Positions 24,375 through 36,867 of a DNA stretch of 64,000 nt are shown here, piece by piece. Location of the stretch: positions 558,001-622,000 of the forward strand of contig QNQO01000226.1 in assembly GCA_003290165.1 (NCBI GenBank), written 5' to 3'. How positions within the stretch are numbered: position 1 is the stretch's first letter; each line of letters starts with the position of its first letter. The translations under genes and the position numbers were made by a program. Under the pieces are notes generated by a model. The model did not search any database, was not told the DNA's origin, and saw only the letters and a program-made list of their open reading frames with translations. Origin of the DNA: Berberis thunbergii. Lineage: Eukaryota > Streptophyta > Magnoliopsida > Ranunculales > Berberidaceae.

Positions 24375-27300
24375 AGACAGAATCAATGAATTTCTGGTAT
24401 TGACCATTTTTGTAAATTTTTTTCTACTTCTGAAAATCTACATTCCATATGATTCACATCATCTGGAATCTGTCTTGACCTAGAGCTAGAAGCTCAGGTA
24501 AATTTTGAAAGCAAAGACATCTTTCAAATTCTTTTAGGGTTTGGAAATTGGGAACACTGTATCTGAACCACCTACAACTGGAACACCAGTATGGGACCAC
24601 CTAACCCGTAAACACTGCGCTCAACATGGCGACTTACACAGAATTTCTAGCATACTTAAATGGTCAATACCCATAATTTATACCCAAAATAAAGATCAAT
24701 AATTTATTCTTCCTGCATTATTGGCTTAAGGCCATATGGCGTCGACAGCAGGGTAGAAATGCCTGGATTATTGGCATCAACCTGAAACATAACCTTTTTA
24801 AAGAAGATGTCCTTATACCATCAGAAATGGCTTAAGGTAGGACATTTGTGAATCATCAAAAGATCTTTGGATTTGTTTTGAAACTCACTAGGGTCTCCCA
24901 TAAAATGTTTCAAGATGCAAAAGATTAGAGTATGAACCGGATCAGATATATCTAATCCTTGATCTATTTTTATAGGATTACCTAATAAATCAATTTTAAC
25001 TGAATTAAAAATTGATTGTTGTTCCTCTATTGTTAGGTAATTATCTCACCATCCTTTGAGTAATCCAGAAAAACCAACAATGATAAGAGAGGCAATAGTC
25101 CTATCATTTTTGCCTTCACTACGATGAGCCGAAGCCATCATAACCATTTCCTGGGTTAACTCAATGATATTTTCTTCAGTTAAACCATCTATATTCCAAG
25201 TGTAGAGGTTACTGGTAGAAAAAGATCCATAGACTTGAAGAGGTTTATCTTCATATTGCATGTCAGGGAAAGATGGTCGTGGATAATAATTCCTAGTTGT
25301 AGGAAGTGGATTTTAATTTTTCCCATAAGTTCTAGCATACTTAATGGGATTGACTTCATATTGCTGGCAGGTACTGTTAAAGATGTTTTATCGTGTAGCT
25401 GCTTTTGTAGTGGATGAACAGTGAAAGATGCTGTCGAGCTGACTACACCGAAAGTCTCTTGTTTTGTAGTGATGCTGACAGATGCTGCCTCTTGGGATTG
25501 ACTTCATAATGGATGTAATTTAAACGATCCAATTCAGCCATAGGATCAAAATCACTTTCTGAATTCATTGCTTTTGAAGACAACGTATTTATTTGAGGAT
25601 TATTGTTTAAGTGGAGAGCAACTAATTTAAGATCAATTTCTTTAATCAACTGATTTGGAGTTGTCAGAACATTTTGTTCTACAGAATTGGAAACAAAATA
25701 TGTCACTGGTTTCGGAGCATTCAATGATTGCTTATGAGATAATTGGGTGCTAGCTAGGGGTGGGCACGGGATGGGATGGGACGAGATATACCCATCCCAA
25801 TCCCATCCCGTTCATACGGGATTGGGACGGGACGGGATCAGGGTGCTGTCTGTGACTGCCGCGAACATTATCATCATATTAGAGCGTGAAAATAACTTTC
25901 TTATAATTAGATATAGATGTAGCATGCAAATATAAGGGTAGTCACTAAATCCCCTAACAATGAAGTCGATTGGGCTTGACTTTTAGAAAATGACATGATA
26001 AATGGGACCCACTAAGAGTATTGTGTCGCTGTGATGGCCTCCCAACTAATTTTACAATTTCGTTACTGTGGGAAACAAATTTCATGGTTCCTTGACAAAA
26101 TGACATTTCATAGTTTGTTAGGGAAGAAATATAGACATATTGGTGATGCTCTAACATATTCATAATGGTTTACCATCAATACATATATTGTAATTAAAAA
26201 AAATTATTTTTACAGCCTGTGGCATCTCAAATTCTTGGCTCCGCCCCTGAATGTTCCCTTTTGAATATGTATTACTCAGTTAATTGTCATTTTTCACCTT
26301 CACCTAGGTATTATCAATATTTGAAAGTTAAATAATTTGAGCCACTTTTATTGGGAATCCAAACAACAGTCTGTTATCTTTCTCTTGCTTAATGAATATT
26401 TATTTCTTGAAGTAACATTTTTGTTACCACTGCAAACACCATGAGTTTCTGTCAGTCATTTGTAGGTTTATATGAATAAAAATAAATAATTAAATAAAAA
26501 TATTAATAATAAAATTAAAAAAATAGCTCGGGACGGGAAATGATTGGCGGGATTTAAAATCTTCATCCAATCCCATCCCATTCTAGATCGGGACGGGATC
26601 GGGATGAAATTATTCAATCCCATTAAGACCTGAAAAAATTGGGACGGGATGGGATGCCCACCCTTAGTGCTAGCCAATAAATATTGATGAACTTGATCTT
26701 GAATCAATTTTTTACGAAACTCATGTAGTAATAAATTGGTATAGTTATTTTGTTGGATAACTCTTCCAATTCCTTTAAATGAATTGTTAACCTGAGGGTC
26801 TTTGAATGGTGATGCCAAGATGTCACTACCTAAAGTAGAAAATTTGATTTCTTCCAAAGGTTGCTATGGATTCCTTGACAGTATTTGATTCAGTTGTACG
26901 CCAGAACTTTGAATTAATTTTGATAACATTGATGCTAGGAAGATAGTCAGAAAAATATCAATCTAAAAATGATAAATTGTGTTTCATTTCATCACAATAA
27001 GCATAAAATTGTTTTCCTAATTCATTTCTTTGTTCTTCAGTGGTTTGGGCATACAATTGTTCTCTTTTGTGGTGATTGTAAGGTTTTACAAATTCTTGTT
27101 TAATCCATTCTTTGTCTAGGATAAACTCAGTTTGTAAAACACATAAATGAGGATGAGAGGGATGAGGATCTTCCATCTCAGACTGAGTAGGTGACTCAGG
27201 ATTGTAAATAGGTTGCGGGATCTGAGGAAATTGTGGGTTATTTCTCAGATTAGCAAGATCAAGATGAGGAAGGACATTAGGAGGTGTCTGAGTCCTTGGC

Positions 27301-28085
27301 ATGTGAGTGGGTGCTGTTTTGAAAGAAGATATTGATCTTCTTCCTGAGTCAGACTGTTTCAAACTTCTCTTTCTGGACTCAGAAAATTATAATTCAACCG
27401 TTCCATCTTCAAGAGTCAGGAATTTCTGGTATTGACCATTTTGGTAAATTCTTTTCTACTTCTAAAATTCTACATTCCATATGATTCACATCAACTGGAA
27501 TCTGTCTTGACCTAGAGCTAGAAGCTCGGGTAAATTTTGAGAGCAAAGACATCTTTCAAATTCTTTTGGGGTTTGGAGATTGGAAACACAGTATCCGGAC
27601 CTCCTACAGCTGGAAAACCAGTATGGGATCACCTAACCCGTAACCATTGCGCTCAACATGGCATTTTGGCAGATTGGCAATCAACTTGTAAAAGAAATTT
27701 TTGATTAGTTAAATCATCATGAAATTTCATGATGCATAAAACAATCGAAAGAATTTCTTTTTTGACTATGGAGTAATTGAATTGGACTGGATTCCAAATA
27801 CCTGAATGGTATCAGACCAATTGGATTGTAGAATCTGGAAGTCTTTGTTTAAGAATACCTCTGTATCCTATATTGGATGCATCTGGATTGGAAATCGCTA
27901 GACAAGGAAGATGCTTTAACTTTGGACTTGACTTGACGGACAATTTGTGAATGAGCTTCAGTCCATGGGCCTGAGTTTTTCTTAAGTCTTGCAAACATAG
28001 GCTTAAGTAAACTTCTAAGGCCTTTGTAAAAATCTGCTACATAGTTAAGAGATCCTAAAAACCGTTGTAATTGATTGAGTCCTAG
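24375..28085 (-). mobile_element. Endogenous pararetrovirus copy A (rearranged, minus strand)
   Basis: Read on the minus strand, this is a patchwork of caulimovirid segments: a reverse transcriptase/RNase H piece (about 28085-27665), then leader plus start of the movement-protein region (27660-27420), then the spacer and coat-protein region (27400-26667 and 25754-25500, split by a hAT insertion), a fragment of ORF2 (about 25500-25375), a second coat-protein piece (25375-24785), intergenic sequence (24780-24665) and another leader plus movement-protein start (24660-24375). Each junction joins parts that are non-adjacent in copy B. Frames are short and carry stops, so nothing here is functional. 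Confidence 0.85.
25755..26666. mobile_element. Non-autonomous hAT element, 912 bp, inside viral copy A
   Basis: The ends are TAGGGGTGGGCA and, in reverse complement, TAAGGGTGGGCA, the typical plant hAT terminus. Subterminal regions are packed with GGGATGGGA/CGGGACGGGA motifs in opposite orientation. A perfect 8-bp target duplication GTGCTAGC flanks it (25747-25754; 26667-26674). The empty site is visible in copy C at about 36707-36725, where the viral sequence runs through without the insert. There is no transposase ORF. Confidence 0.93.
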
Positions 28086-28273
28086 GTATCATTGGTCAGC
28101 CGTTGAAAGCATTGGTAAGCCTGTAAAGTATGTTGGTTAGCCGTTCAGAGCCATGTGTAAGTCGCCATGTTGAACGCAGTGGTTACGGGTTAGGTGGTCC
28201 TATACTGGTGTTCCAGCTGTAGGTGGTCCGGATATAGTGTTCCCAATCTCCAAACCCCAAAAGAATTTGAAAG

Positions 28274-31200
28274 ATGTCTTTGCTTTCAAAATTTACCCGA
28301 GATTCTAGCTCTAGGTCAAGACAAATTCCAGTTGATGTGAATCATATGGAATGTAGAATTTCAGAAGTAGAAAAGAATTTACAAAAATGATCAATACCAA
28401 AAATTCCTTACAAAAATATTTACAATGTTTTCAAATCCCTGTTTTCTCAAAAAACAGAAGATCTGATAGATATGGTTGAACAAATTATATCCTTCAATGG
28501 ATCTATGGAATCAAAACAACTGTTTTCAAATCAAACTTTGGAATTCCTCCAAAGTAATGAATACAAACATATCCATATTGGATTGATTCAAATCGGGATC
28601 AAACCCCTTACAAGAGCAGGGTTAGACACCTGTGCTTTGATTGCTCTTCGCGATTGTCGGCACAATAGGTTCGATGACTCGCTCTTAGGAATTGCAGAGT
28701 CAAACCTTGCAATGGGTCCAATCTATTTTGATTGTTACCTCAATTACTCAGTTTCTCTTACGGAGCCACATATCCTAGAGACACTAACAATCAACATCCA
28801 TACATCTGGATATGATGTGCTTCCTGGATCAAAACCATTGGCTTTGATCTATAAAATCACTTACAAAGCAATGAAGACTCAATTAAACTCTAAGGCTTTA
28901 ATGGAGTCTGCTAAAGGATACACTATCCTTTTCCAGACAAACAAAGAAAAAACAAGTGTTATTTTCCCAAAGGCAATTCACTGGAATCAAATTACCCTTC
29001 TAGTCACTTGGCAGGTTCCCATTGAACCTCGCATACTTGTTCCAATCTGATTGAGTCAAATTCTGACTCTTGAAGATGGAACTGTTGAATTACAATTTTC
29101 CGAGCCAAGAAAAACAAGTTTGAAACTGTCTGACTCAGGAAGAAGATCAATATTTTCTTTCAAAACAGCACCTACTCACATCCCAAGGACTCAGACACCT
29201 CCTGATGTCCTTCCTCATCTTGATCTTGCTAATCTGATAAATAACCAACAATTTCCTCAGATCGCGCAACCTATTTACAATCATGAGCCACCTACTCAGT
29301 CTGAGATGGAAGATCCTCCTCCCTCTCATCCTCATTTATGTGTTTTACAAAGTGAGATTATCCTAGACAAAGAATGGATTAAACAAGAATTTGTAAAACC
29401 TTACAATCACCACAAAATAGAACAATTGTATGCCCAAACCACTGAAGAACAAAGAAATGAATTAGGAAAATAATTTTATGCTTGTTGTGAAGAAATGAAA
29501 CAGAATTTATCATTTTTAGATTGGTATTTTTCTGACTATCTTCCTAGCATCAATGTTATCAAAACTAATTCAAAGTTCTGGCGTACAACTGAATCAAATA
29601 CTGTCAAGGAATCCATAGCAACCTTTAGAAGAAATCAAATTTTCTACTTTAGGTAGTGACATCTTGGCATCACCATTCAAAGACCCTCAGGTCAACAATT
29701 CATTTAAAGGAATTGGAAGAGTTATCCAACAAAATACCTTTACCAATTTATTGCTACATGAGATTGGTGAAAAATTGATTCAAGATCAAGTTCATCAAGA
29801 TTTATTGGCTAGCACCCAATTATCTCATAAGCAATCTTTGAATATTCCGAAACCATTGGCATATTTGTTTCCACTTCTGTAGAACAAAATGTTCTGACAA
29901 CTCCAAACCAGTTGATTAAAGAAATTGATCTTAAATTAGTTGTTCTCCACTTAAACAATAATCCTCAAATAAATACAATGTCTTCAAAAGCAATGAATTC
30001 AGAAAGTGATTTTGATCCTATCGATGAATTGGATCGTTTAAATTACATCCATTATGAAGTCAATCCCATTAAGTATGCTAGAACTTATGGGGAAAATCAA
30101 AATCCACTTCCTACAATTAGGAATTATTATCCACGACCATCTTTCATTGACATGCAATATGAAGAGAAACATCTTCAAGTCTATGGATCGTTTTTCTACC
30201 AGTAACCTCTACACTTGGAATATAGATGGTTTAACTGAAGAAAATATTATTGAATTAACCCAGGAAATGGTTATGATGGCTTCGGCTCATCGTAGTGAAG
30301 GCAAAAATGATAGGACTATTGCTTCTCTTATCATTGTTGGCTTTTCTTGATTACTCAAAGGATGGTGGGATAATTACCTAACAATAGAGGAACAACAATC
30401 AATTTTTAATTCAGTTAAAATTGATTTATTAGGTAATCCTATACAAACAGATCAAGGATTAGATATACCTGATACGGTTCATACTCTAATCTTTTGCATC
30501 TTGAAATATTTTATGGGAGACCCTAGTGAGTTCCAAAACAAATTCAAAGATCTTTTGATGATTCACAAATGTCCTACCTTAAGCCATTTCCGATGGTATA
30601 AGGACATCTTCCTTAAAAAGGTTATGTTTGAGGCTGATGCTTTGAGAAAGTTCATTTCTGATCTTCCATCGATCTTTGCAGAAACTGTTAGAAAAAAATT
30701 GTAAAATATCTACACTGAAGACATTCCTTATGAACGTCTTACCTTTGGCTCAAACACCAACTCAAGAAACAAAATATCAATGGCTTAAGAGAACTCGGAA
30801 ACTTCTGTCAACAATATGGCTATGATGATTTCAAAATTCCTCATCAAAATTCATCCCAATCAAAGCTTCATTACAGATCTCATCCTGCCAGACAATTTAA
30901 GTCCAAAAACAATATGGACCTTAACAACTTCAGCCCCAATACTATAATCAATATTATAGTCAGCTTAAGAAACATGGTACGCATAAACCCAAGCCTACCA
31001 AACCATTCAATAAATATCCAACCCAAACCCATTCAAAGCCTCTTCGCTTTAAATGTGGACGACCTGGTCATTATGCAAAAAATTGCAGAAAGACCCAAAA
31101 GATTCAAGAACTTCAAACTCCTGATGATATAAAAAACATGTTCTTGCAAGTTCTTATGAATTCTGAATCAGATATTTCAGATGAAGATTTTCAAATTTTC

Positions 31201-33115
31201 AATTTGAATTACTCTTCAGATTCTGAACAATCTATTCCAGAACAAAATGAGGAATGTGTAGAAGCATGCCATTACCACAATATCCAAAGCATCAATATGC
31301 TTTCAAAAACAAAAGAATCTAGTATTTTTTTAGATTTTGTTGATCATATTGAAGATCCTAAAATAAAAACTGAATATCTTCAACACATAAAAACAAGATA
31401 AAGAGATTACCATTCCATGTAAAACTCTTATTGATTCAGGCGCTGATCTTAACTGTGTTGCGAAAGGATTAATACCTACCAAATATTTTGAACTTACAAA
31501 GCAAAAATTGTATACAGCCACAAATTCCACTTCGGCTATACAATACAAATTAACAAATGCTCACATATACCAAGATATAGTATGTATAAAACATGATTTC
31601 TTGCTTGTTCAAAACATGGCCCAGAAGATGATTCTTGGAACACCATTTTTTGCAGCAATTTATCCATTTTTCTGTTACATCTTTAGACATCAAAACCCAA
31701 ATACTTGGGACAGATATAGAATTTCCCTTTATCTACAAACCTGAAATTATTGAAATCAACAATATCAGAAATAATGCTTGTTTTCTTAACTTCATTACAC
31801 GAAAACAGCAACATTTGCAATCTCTAAAAACAGAAATTGCATTCAGACAAATTGATCAACAAGTTCATGACCCTAAACTCCAAACTCAAATTATTCAATA
31901 TCAAGAACATTTGACAAATGAATTATGTTCTGAACTTCCAAATGCTTTCTGGCATCGCCGTCGTCATGTGGTTCGACTCCCCTATGAACCCACTTTCAAT
32001 GATTCAATGATTCCCACTAAAGCTCGACCAATTCAAATGAATTCAGAGCTCATGGAACATTGCAAAAAAGAAATCAAAGCCCTACTTTCTAAACAACTTA
32101 TTAGGCCTTCTAAATCCCCCTAGAGCTGTGCAGCCTTTTATGTTAGCAAATTCAGATTCACCATTTTGATCGTTACAAAACAACATTTAATGTTCCCTTC
32201 GGTCATTATGAATGGAATTTTATGCCCTTTGGACTAAAAAACGCTCCTAGTGAGTTTCAGAATATCATGAACGATAATCTTTCTCCTTTTTCAACTTTTA
32301 CAATTCTGTATATTGATGATATACTGGTCTTCTCAGAATCCATTCTAGCACACTGGAAACATTTGTACCAATTTGAAAGAATTATCAAAGAAAATGGTTT
32401 AGTTCTTTCTCCAAAAAAAATCAATATTTTTCAAACAAATATCCGATTTCTTGGACATAAGATTTTTCATGGAACCATCACACCCATATCTAGGGCAATT
32501 GATTTTGCAAACAAATTTCCAGATGAGTTGAAAGATAAAAATTAATTACAACAGTTTTTAGGATCTCTTAACTGTGTAGCATATTTTTACAAAGGCCTTA
32601 GAAGTTTACTTAAACCTCTGTTTGCCAGACTTAAGAAAAACCCAGACCCATGGACTGAAGCCCATTCACAAATTGTCCGTCAAGTCAAGTCCAAAGTCAA
32701 GCATCTTCATTGTCTAGGGATTTCCAATCCAGATGCATTCAAAATTGTTGAAACAGATGCATCCATTATATGATACGGAGGTATTCTTAAACAAAGACTT
32801 TCAGATTCTACAATCCAATTGGTCCGATACCATTCAGGTATTTGGAATCAAGTCCAATTCAATTACTCCACAGTAAAAAAAGAAGTTCTTTCGATTGTTT
32901 TATGCATCATGAAATTTCAAGATGATTTAACTAATCAAAAATATCTTTTACAAGTTGATTGCCAATCTGCCAAAGAGATTTTAACAAAAGACGTTTTAAA
33001 TCTCGTGTCAAAACAGATCTTTGCCAGGTGGCAAGGTCTTTTTTCAGCCTTTGATTTTGAAATCAAGTTTATAAAAGAACTGACAATTCTCTTGCAGATT
33101 TCTTAACCAGAGAGT
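28274..33115 (+). pseudogene. Broken viral ORF1 polyprotein (MP-CP-PR-RT-RH)
   Basis: The start ATG is at 28274, in the same context as in copies C (35297) and D (39027). The 30K-type movement-protein region spans about 28274-29040, the coat-protein region 29040-31130, with a zinc knuckle at 31045-31086. The protease active-site motif (Asp-Ser-Gly-Ala) is at about 31432-31443. Reverse transcriptase spans about 31730-32545, with its Tyr-Ile-Asp-Asp motif at 32309-32320, and RNase H about 32560-33105. Breaks: TGA at 28386-28388, a stop at the MP/CP boundary near 29048, several frameshifts in the coat region, a deletion near 32122-32165 that removes the earlier catalytic block of the polymerase, and a stop near 32543. 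The first Cys of the zinc knuckle is replaced by Arg (CGC, 31045-31047). Confidence 0.85.
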
Positions 33116-33125
33116 TTATGCAAAG

Positions 33126-34345
33126 ATGAGTTCTTCTAACTCATTTTCCTCCCGTCCTCCTCCTTTTTCCAAACCAAAATCAAAATCCCAATATGCTATG
33201 GCGTCTTTTGCATCAAAGCATCAGGCCCCTATTTCATATGCTCTTTCACTTTCACAAAAGTTCACTCCATTGAATCAAGAAGAAACAACTGGATCCTCCA
33301 TGACCAGTTTTACAAAGCCGCAAACTTCGGCACCTAACCCATATATTCCAAAAGCATGTCTGGAGTACATCACCATGGTTGAGCCCTCAATGTATGCTTT
33401 GGTCAAAGAGCCTCAGCTCATAGCCAAGAATCTGTTTCCTCAACAACAGCAATTTGAAGAAGCAGACAGTCAAAAGTCCCAAGAATTCTACGAGTTCATC
33501 CTTGTAAACACAGATTCATTCATAGTGACCCATCACTATGATAAAGACAACCAAGAAAGCATGACATTCTCCAAATGTCAGATCCTTAAAGCCCTCTCTA
33601 AAGCCGATTGGAATCAGCTTCCCCATTACCACAAGAATTTCTCAGTGAACTATATTCCCTAGACTTACAATTATCTTGACTACAAGTTAGCTTGGTCAAG
33701 AGCCTTCTTCATACAATCGCAGAATTGTTGCCATTCGTGGTTCTTCCTCTTCTGCCTAAAGTTCAAACAAAAGTCTGTTCCACTTTGGTTCCAACACATC
33801 TGGTGGAGTCATTTTGGTCCAATCCAAGATATCCTCCCTCCTGCTGTTCAAGAAGGATGGAAGATTTTCAAGAAAAGTACCAACCACCAATTCTTGTAAC
33901 AAAACAGGTATTGTCACTTTGGTTCTTCATCATGTTTGGTTTGTCTTGGATTTTATGCTGGGATTTTGCTTGGTCAGCACTTTGCAAACCTTACCAATCC
34001 AAGAATGCTCCTATGTGGTTCTGTCGCCGTTTTAAAGTTATATGGTGGGCACAATTTGACCACTCCAAAGTTACAAAATAAGGAATTCTCCGCTTCTTCT
34101 CCTGCAAAGATCATTCTCCTGCTCCTCAGGTTAATCCTAAAGAAACAATTTCTGATGCAAAACTTCTTCGCCAACATATCAGGAAGCAGCTCAGAGGAAA
34201 GCCTACAAAAACTCAAATGTTTGAGACACTATCCAAAATCATCTCAGAAGAGTCAGATGAAGAAGACGAACCAACAGTTCCTTTTAACGAAGATGATTGT
34301 TATAACGTTTTCTCTCCACTCAATTAATGGACCCACTGCCCATTT
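33126..34345 (+). pseudogene. Broken viral ORF2, function unknown
   Basis: ORF2 starts 10-15 bases after the RNase H region and is open for 178 codons (33126-33662). Coding similarity then continues in shifted frames to about 34325. The N terminus is rich in Ser/Pro/Lys and no domain is recognised. Its 3' part (about 34345-34480) recurs as a fragment in copies A and D. A downstream second ORF of unknown role is what florendoviruses carry. Confidence 0.6.
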
Positions 34346-34487
34346 TCCCAAGAGGCAGCATCTGCCAGCATCACTACAAAACAAGAGACTTTCGGTGCAG
34401 ACAGCCCGACAACATCTTTCACTGGTCATCCACTACAAAAGCAGCCACATGACAAAACATCTTTAATAGTACCTGCCAGCAATATGA

Positions 34488-36867
34488 AGTCAATCCCATT
34501 AAGTATGCTAGAAATTATGGGAAAAATAAAAATCCACTTCCTACAACTAGGAATTATTATCCACGACCATCTTTCCCTGACATGCAATATGAAAAGAAAC
34601 CTCTTCAAGTCTATGGATCTTTTTCTACTAGTAACCTCTACACTTGGAATATAGATGGTTTAATTGAAGAAAATATTATTGAGTTAACCCAGGAAATGGT
34701 TATGATGGCTTCGGCTCATCATTGTGAAGGAAAAAATGATAGGACTATTGCTTCTCTTATCATTGTTGGCTTTTCTAGATTACTCAAATGATGGTGGGAT
34801 AATTACCTAACAATAGAGGAACAACAATCAATTTTTAATTCAGTTCAAATTGATTTATTAGGTAATCCTATAAAAATAGATCAAGGATTAGATATACCTG
34901 ATTCGGTTCATACTCTAATCTTTTGCATCTTGAAACATTTTATGGGAGACCCTAGTGAGTTCCAAAACAATTCCAAAGATCTTAAGACATTTCCGATGGT
35001 ATAAGGACATCTTTCTTAAAAAGGTTATGTTTCAGGCTGATGCCAATAATCAAGGCATTTCTACCCTGCTGTCAACGCCATATGGCCTTAAGCCAATAAT
35101 GCAGGAAGAATAAATTATTGATCTTCATTCTGGGTATAAATTCAAGGTATTGACCATTTAAGTATGATAGAAATTATGTGTAAGTCGCCATGTTGAGAGT
35201 AGTGGTTACGGGTTAGGTGGTCTCATACTGGTGTTCCAACTGTATGTGGTCCGGATACAATGTTCCCAATCTCCAAACCCCAAAAGAATTTGAAAGATGT
35301 CTTTGCTTTCAAAATTTACCCGAGCTTCTGGCTCTAGGTCAAGAAAGATTCCAGTTGATGTGAATCATATGGAATGTAGAATTTTAGAAGTAGAAAAGAA
35401 TTTACAGAAATGGTCAATACCAGAAATTCCTTACAAAAATATTTACAATGTTTCCAAATCCCTATTTTCTCAAAAAATAAAAGATCTGACATATATGGTT
35501 GAACAAACTATATCCTTCAATGGATCTATGGAATCAAAACAATTGTTCTCAAATAAAACTTTGGAATTCCTTCAAAGTAATGAATAAAAATATATCCATA
35601 TTGGATTGATTCAAATCGGGATCAAACCCCTTACAAGAGCAGGGTTAGACGCATGTGTTTTGATTGCTCTTCGCAATTGTCGGCACAATAGATTCGATGA
35701 CTCGCTCTTAGGAATTGCAGAGTCAACCCTTGCAATGGGTCCAATCTATTTTGATTGTTACCCCAATTACTCAGTTTCTCTTACGGATCCCTAAAGCTTT
35801 AATAGAGTCTTCTAAAGGATACACTATCCTTTTCCAAGCAAACAAAGAAAAAACAAGTGTTATTGTCCCAAAGACAATTCAGTGGAATCAAATTACCCTT
35901 CCAGTCACTTGGCAGGTTCCCACTGAACCTCACAGACCTATTCCAAGCCGATTGAGTCAAATCCTGACTCTTGAAGATGGAACGGTTGAATTACAATTTT
36001 CCGAGTATAGAAAAACAAGTTTGAAACTGTTTGATTCAGGAAGAAGATCAGTATCTTCTTTCAAAACAGCACCCACTCACATCCCAAGGACTCAGACACC
36101 TCCTGATGTCCTTCCTCACCTTGATCTTGCTAATCTGAGAAATAACCCACAATTTCCTCAGATCCCGCAACCTATTTACAATCCTGAGTCACCTACTCAG
36201 TCTGAGATGGAAGATCCTCCTCCCTCTCATCCTCATTTATGTGTTTTACAAACTGAGATTATCCTAGACAAAGAATGGATTAAACAAGAATTTGTAAAAC
36301 CTTACAATCACCACAAAAGAGAACAATTGTATGCCCAAACCACTGAAGAACAAAGAAATGAATTAGAAAAACAATTTTATGCTTGTCGTGAAGAAATGAA
36401 AATGAATTTATCATTTTTAGATTGGTATTTTTCTAACTAACTTCCTAGGATCAATGTTATCAAAACTAATTCAAAGTTCTGGCGTACAACTGAATCAAAT
36501 ACTGTCAAGGAATCCATATTGCCACCTTTAGAAGAAATCAAATTTTCTACTTTAGGTAGTGACATCTTGGCATCACCATTCAAAGACCCTCAGGTCGACA
36601 ATTCATTTAAAGGAATTGGAAGAGTTATCCAACAAAATAGCTATACCAATTTATTGATACATGAGATTGGTGAAAAATTGATTCAAGATCAAGTTTATCA
36701 AGATTTATTGGCTAGCACCCAATTATCTCATAAGCAATCTTTGAGTGCTCTGAAACCAGTGGCATATTTTGTTCCCACTTCTGTAGAACAAAATGTTCTG
36801 ACAACTCCAAACAAGCTGATTAAAGAAATCGATCTTAATTAGCTGCTCTCCACTTAAACAATAATCG
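34488..36867 (+). mobile_element. Endogenous pararetrovirus copy C (plus strand)
   Basis: Right after the ORF2 fragment of copy B the sequence jumps to the middle of the coat-protein region (34488-35040), then across a chimeric junction into intergenic sequence (35041-35165), leader (35166-35296), movement-protein start (35297) and on through a deletion near 35792 to the coat-protein region, stopping at about 36840-36867. There is a TAA nonsense codon at 35585-35587. The coat-to-intergenic junction is the same as in copy A. Confidence 0.85.

Larger units (their letters stand above)
28086..34487 (+). mobile_element. Endogenous pararetrovirus copy B (most complete, florendovirus-like)
   Basis: This is the longest collinear copy: leader (28086-28273), a large ORF1 region with movement protein, coat protein, protease, reverse transcriptase and RNase H in that order, and then a separate ORF2. 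There is no integrase and no LTR, as expected for Caulimoviridae, which integrate only passively. The two-ORF layout with an ORF2 of unknown role downstream of RNase H fits the florendoviruses of angiosperm genomes. That genus-level placement is inference; the family placement is firm. Nonsense codons, frameshifts and a deletion in the polymerase show it is a dead copy. Confidence 0.85.
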
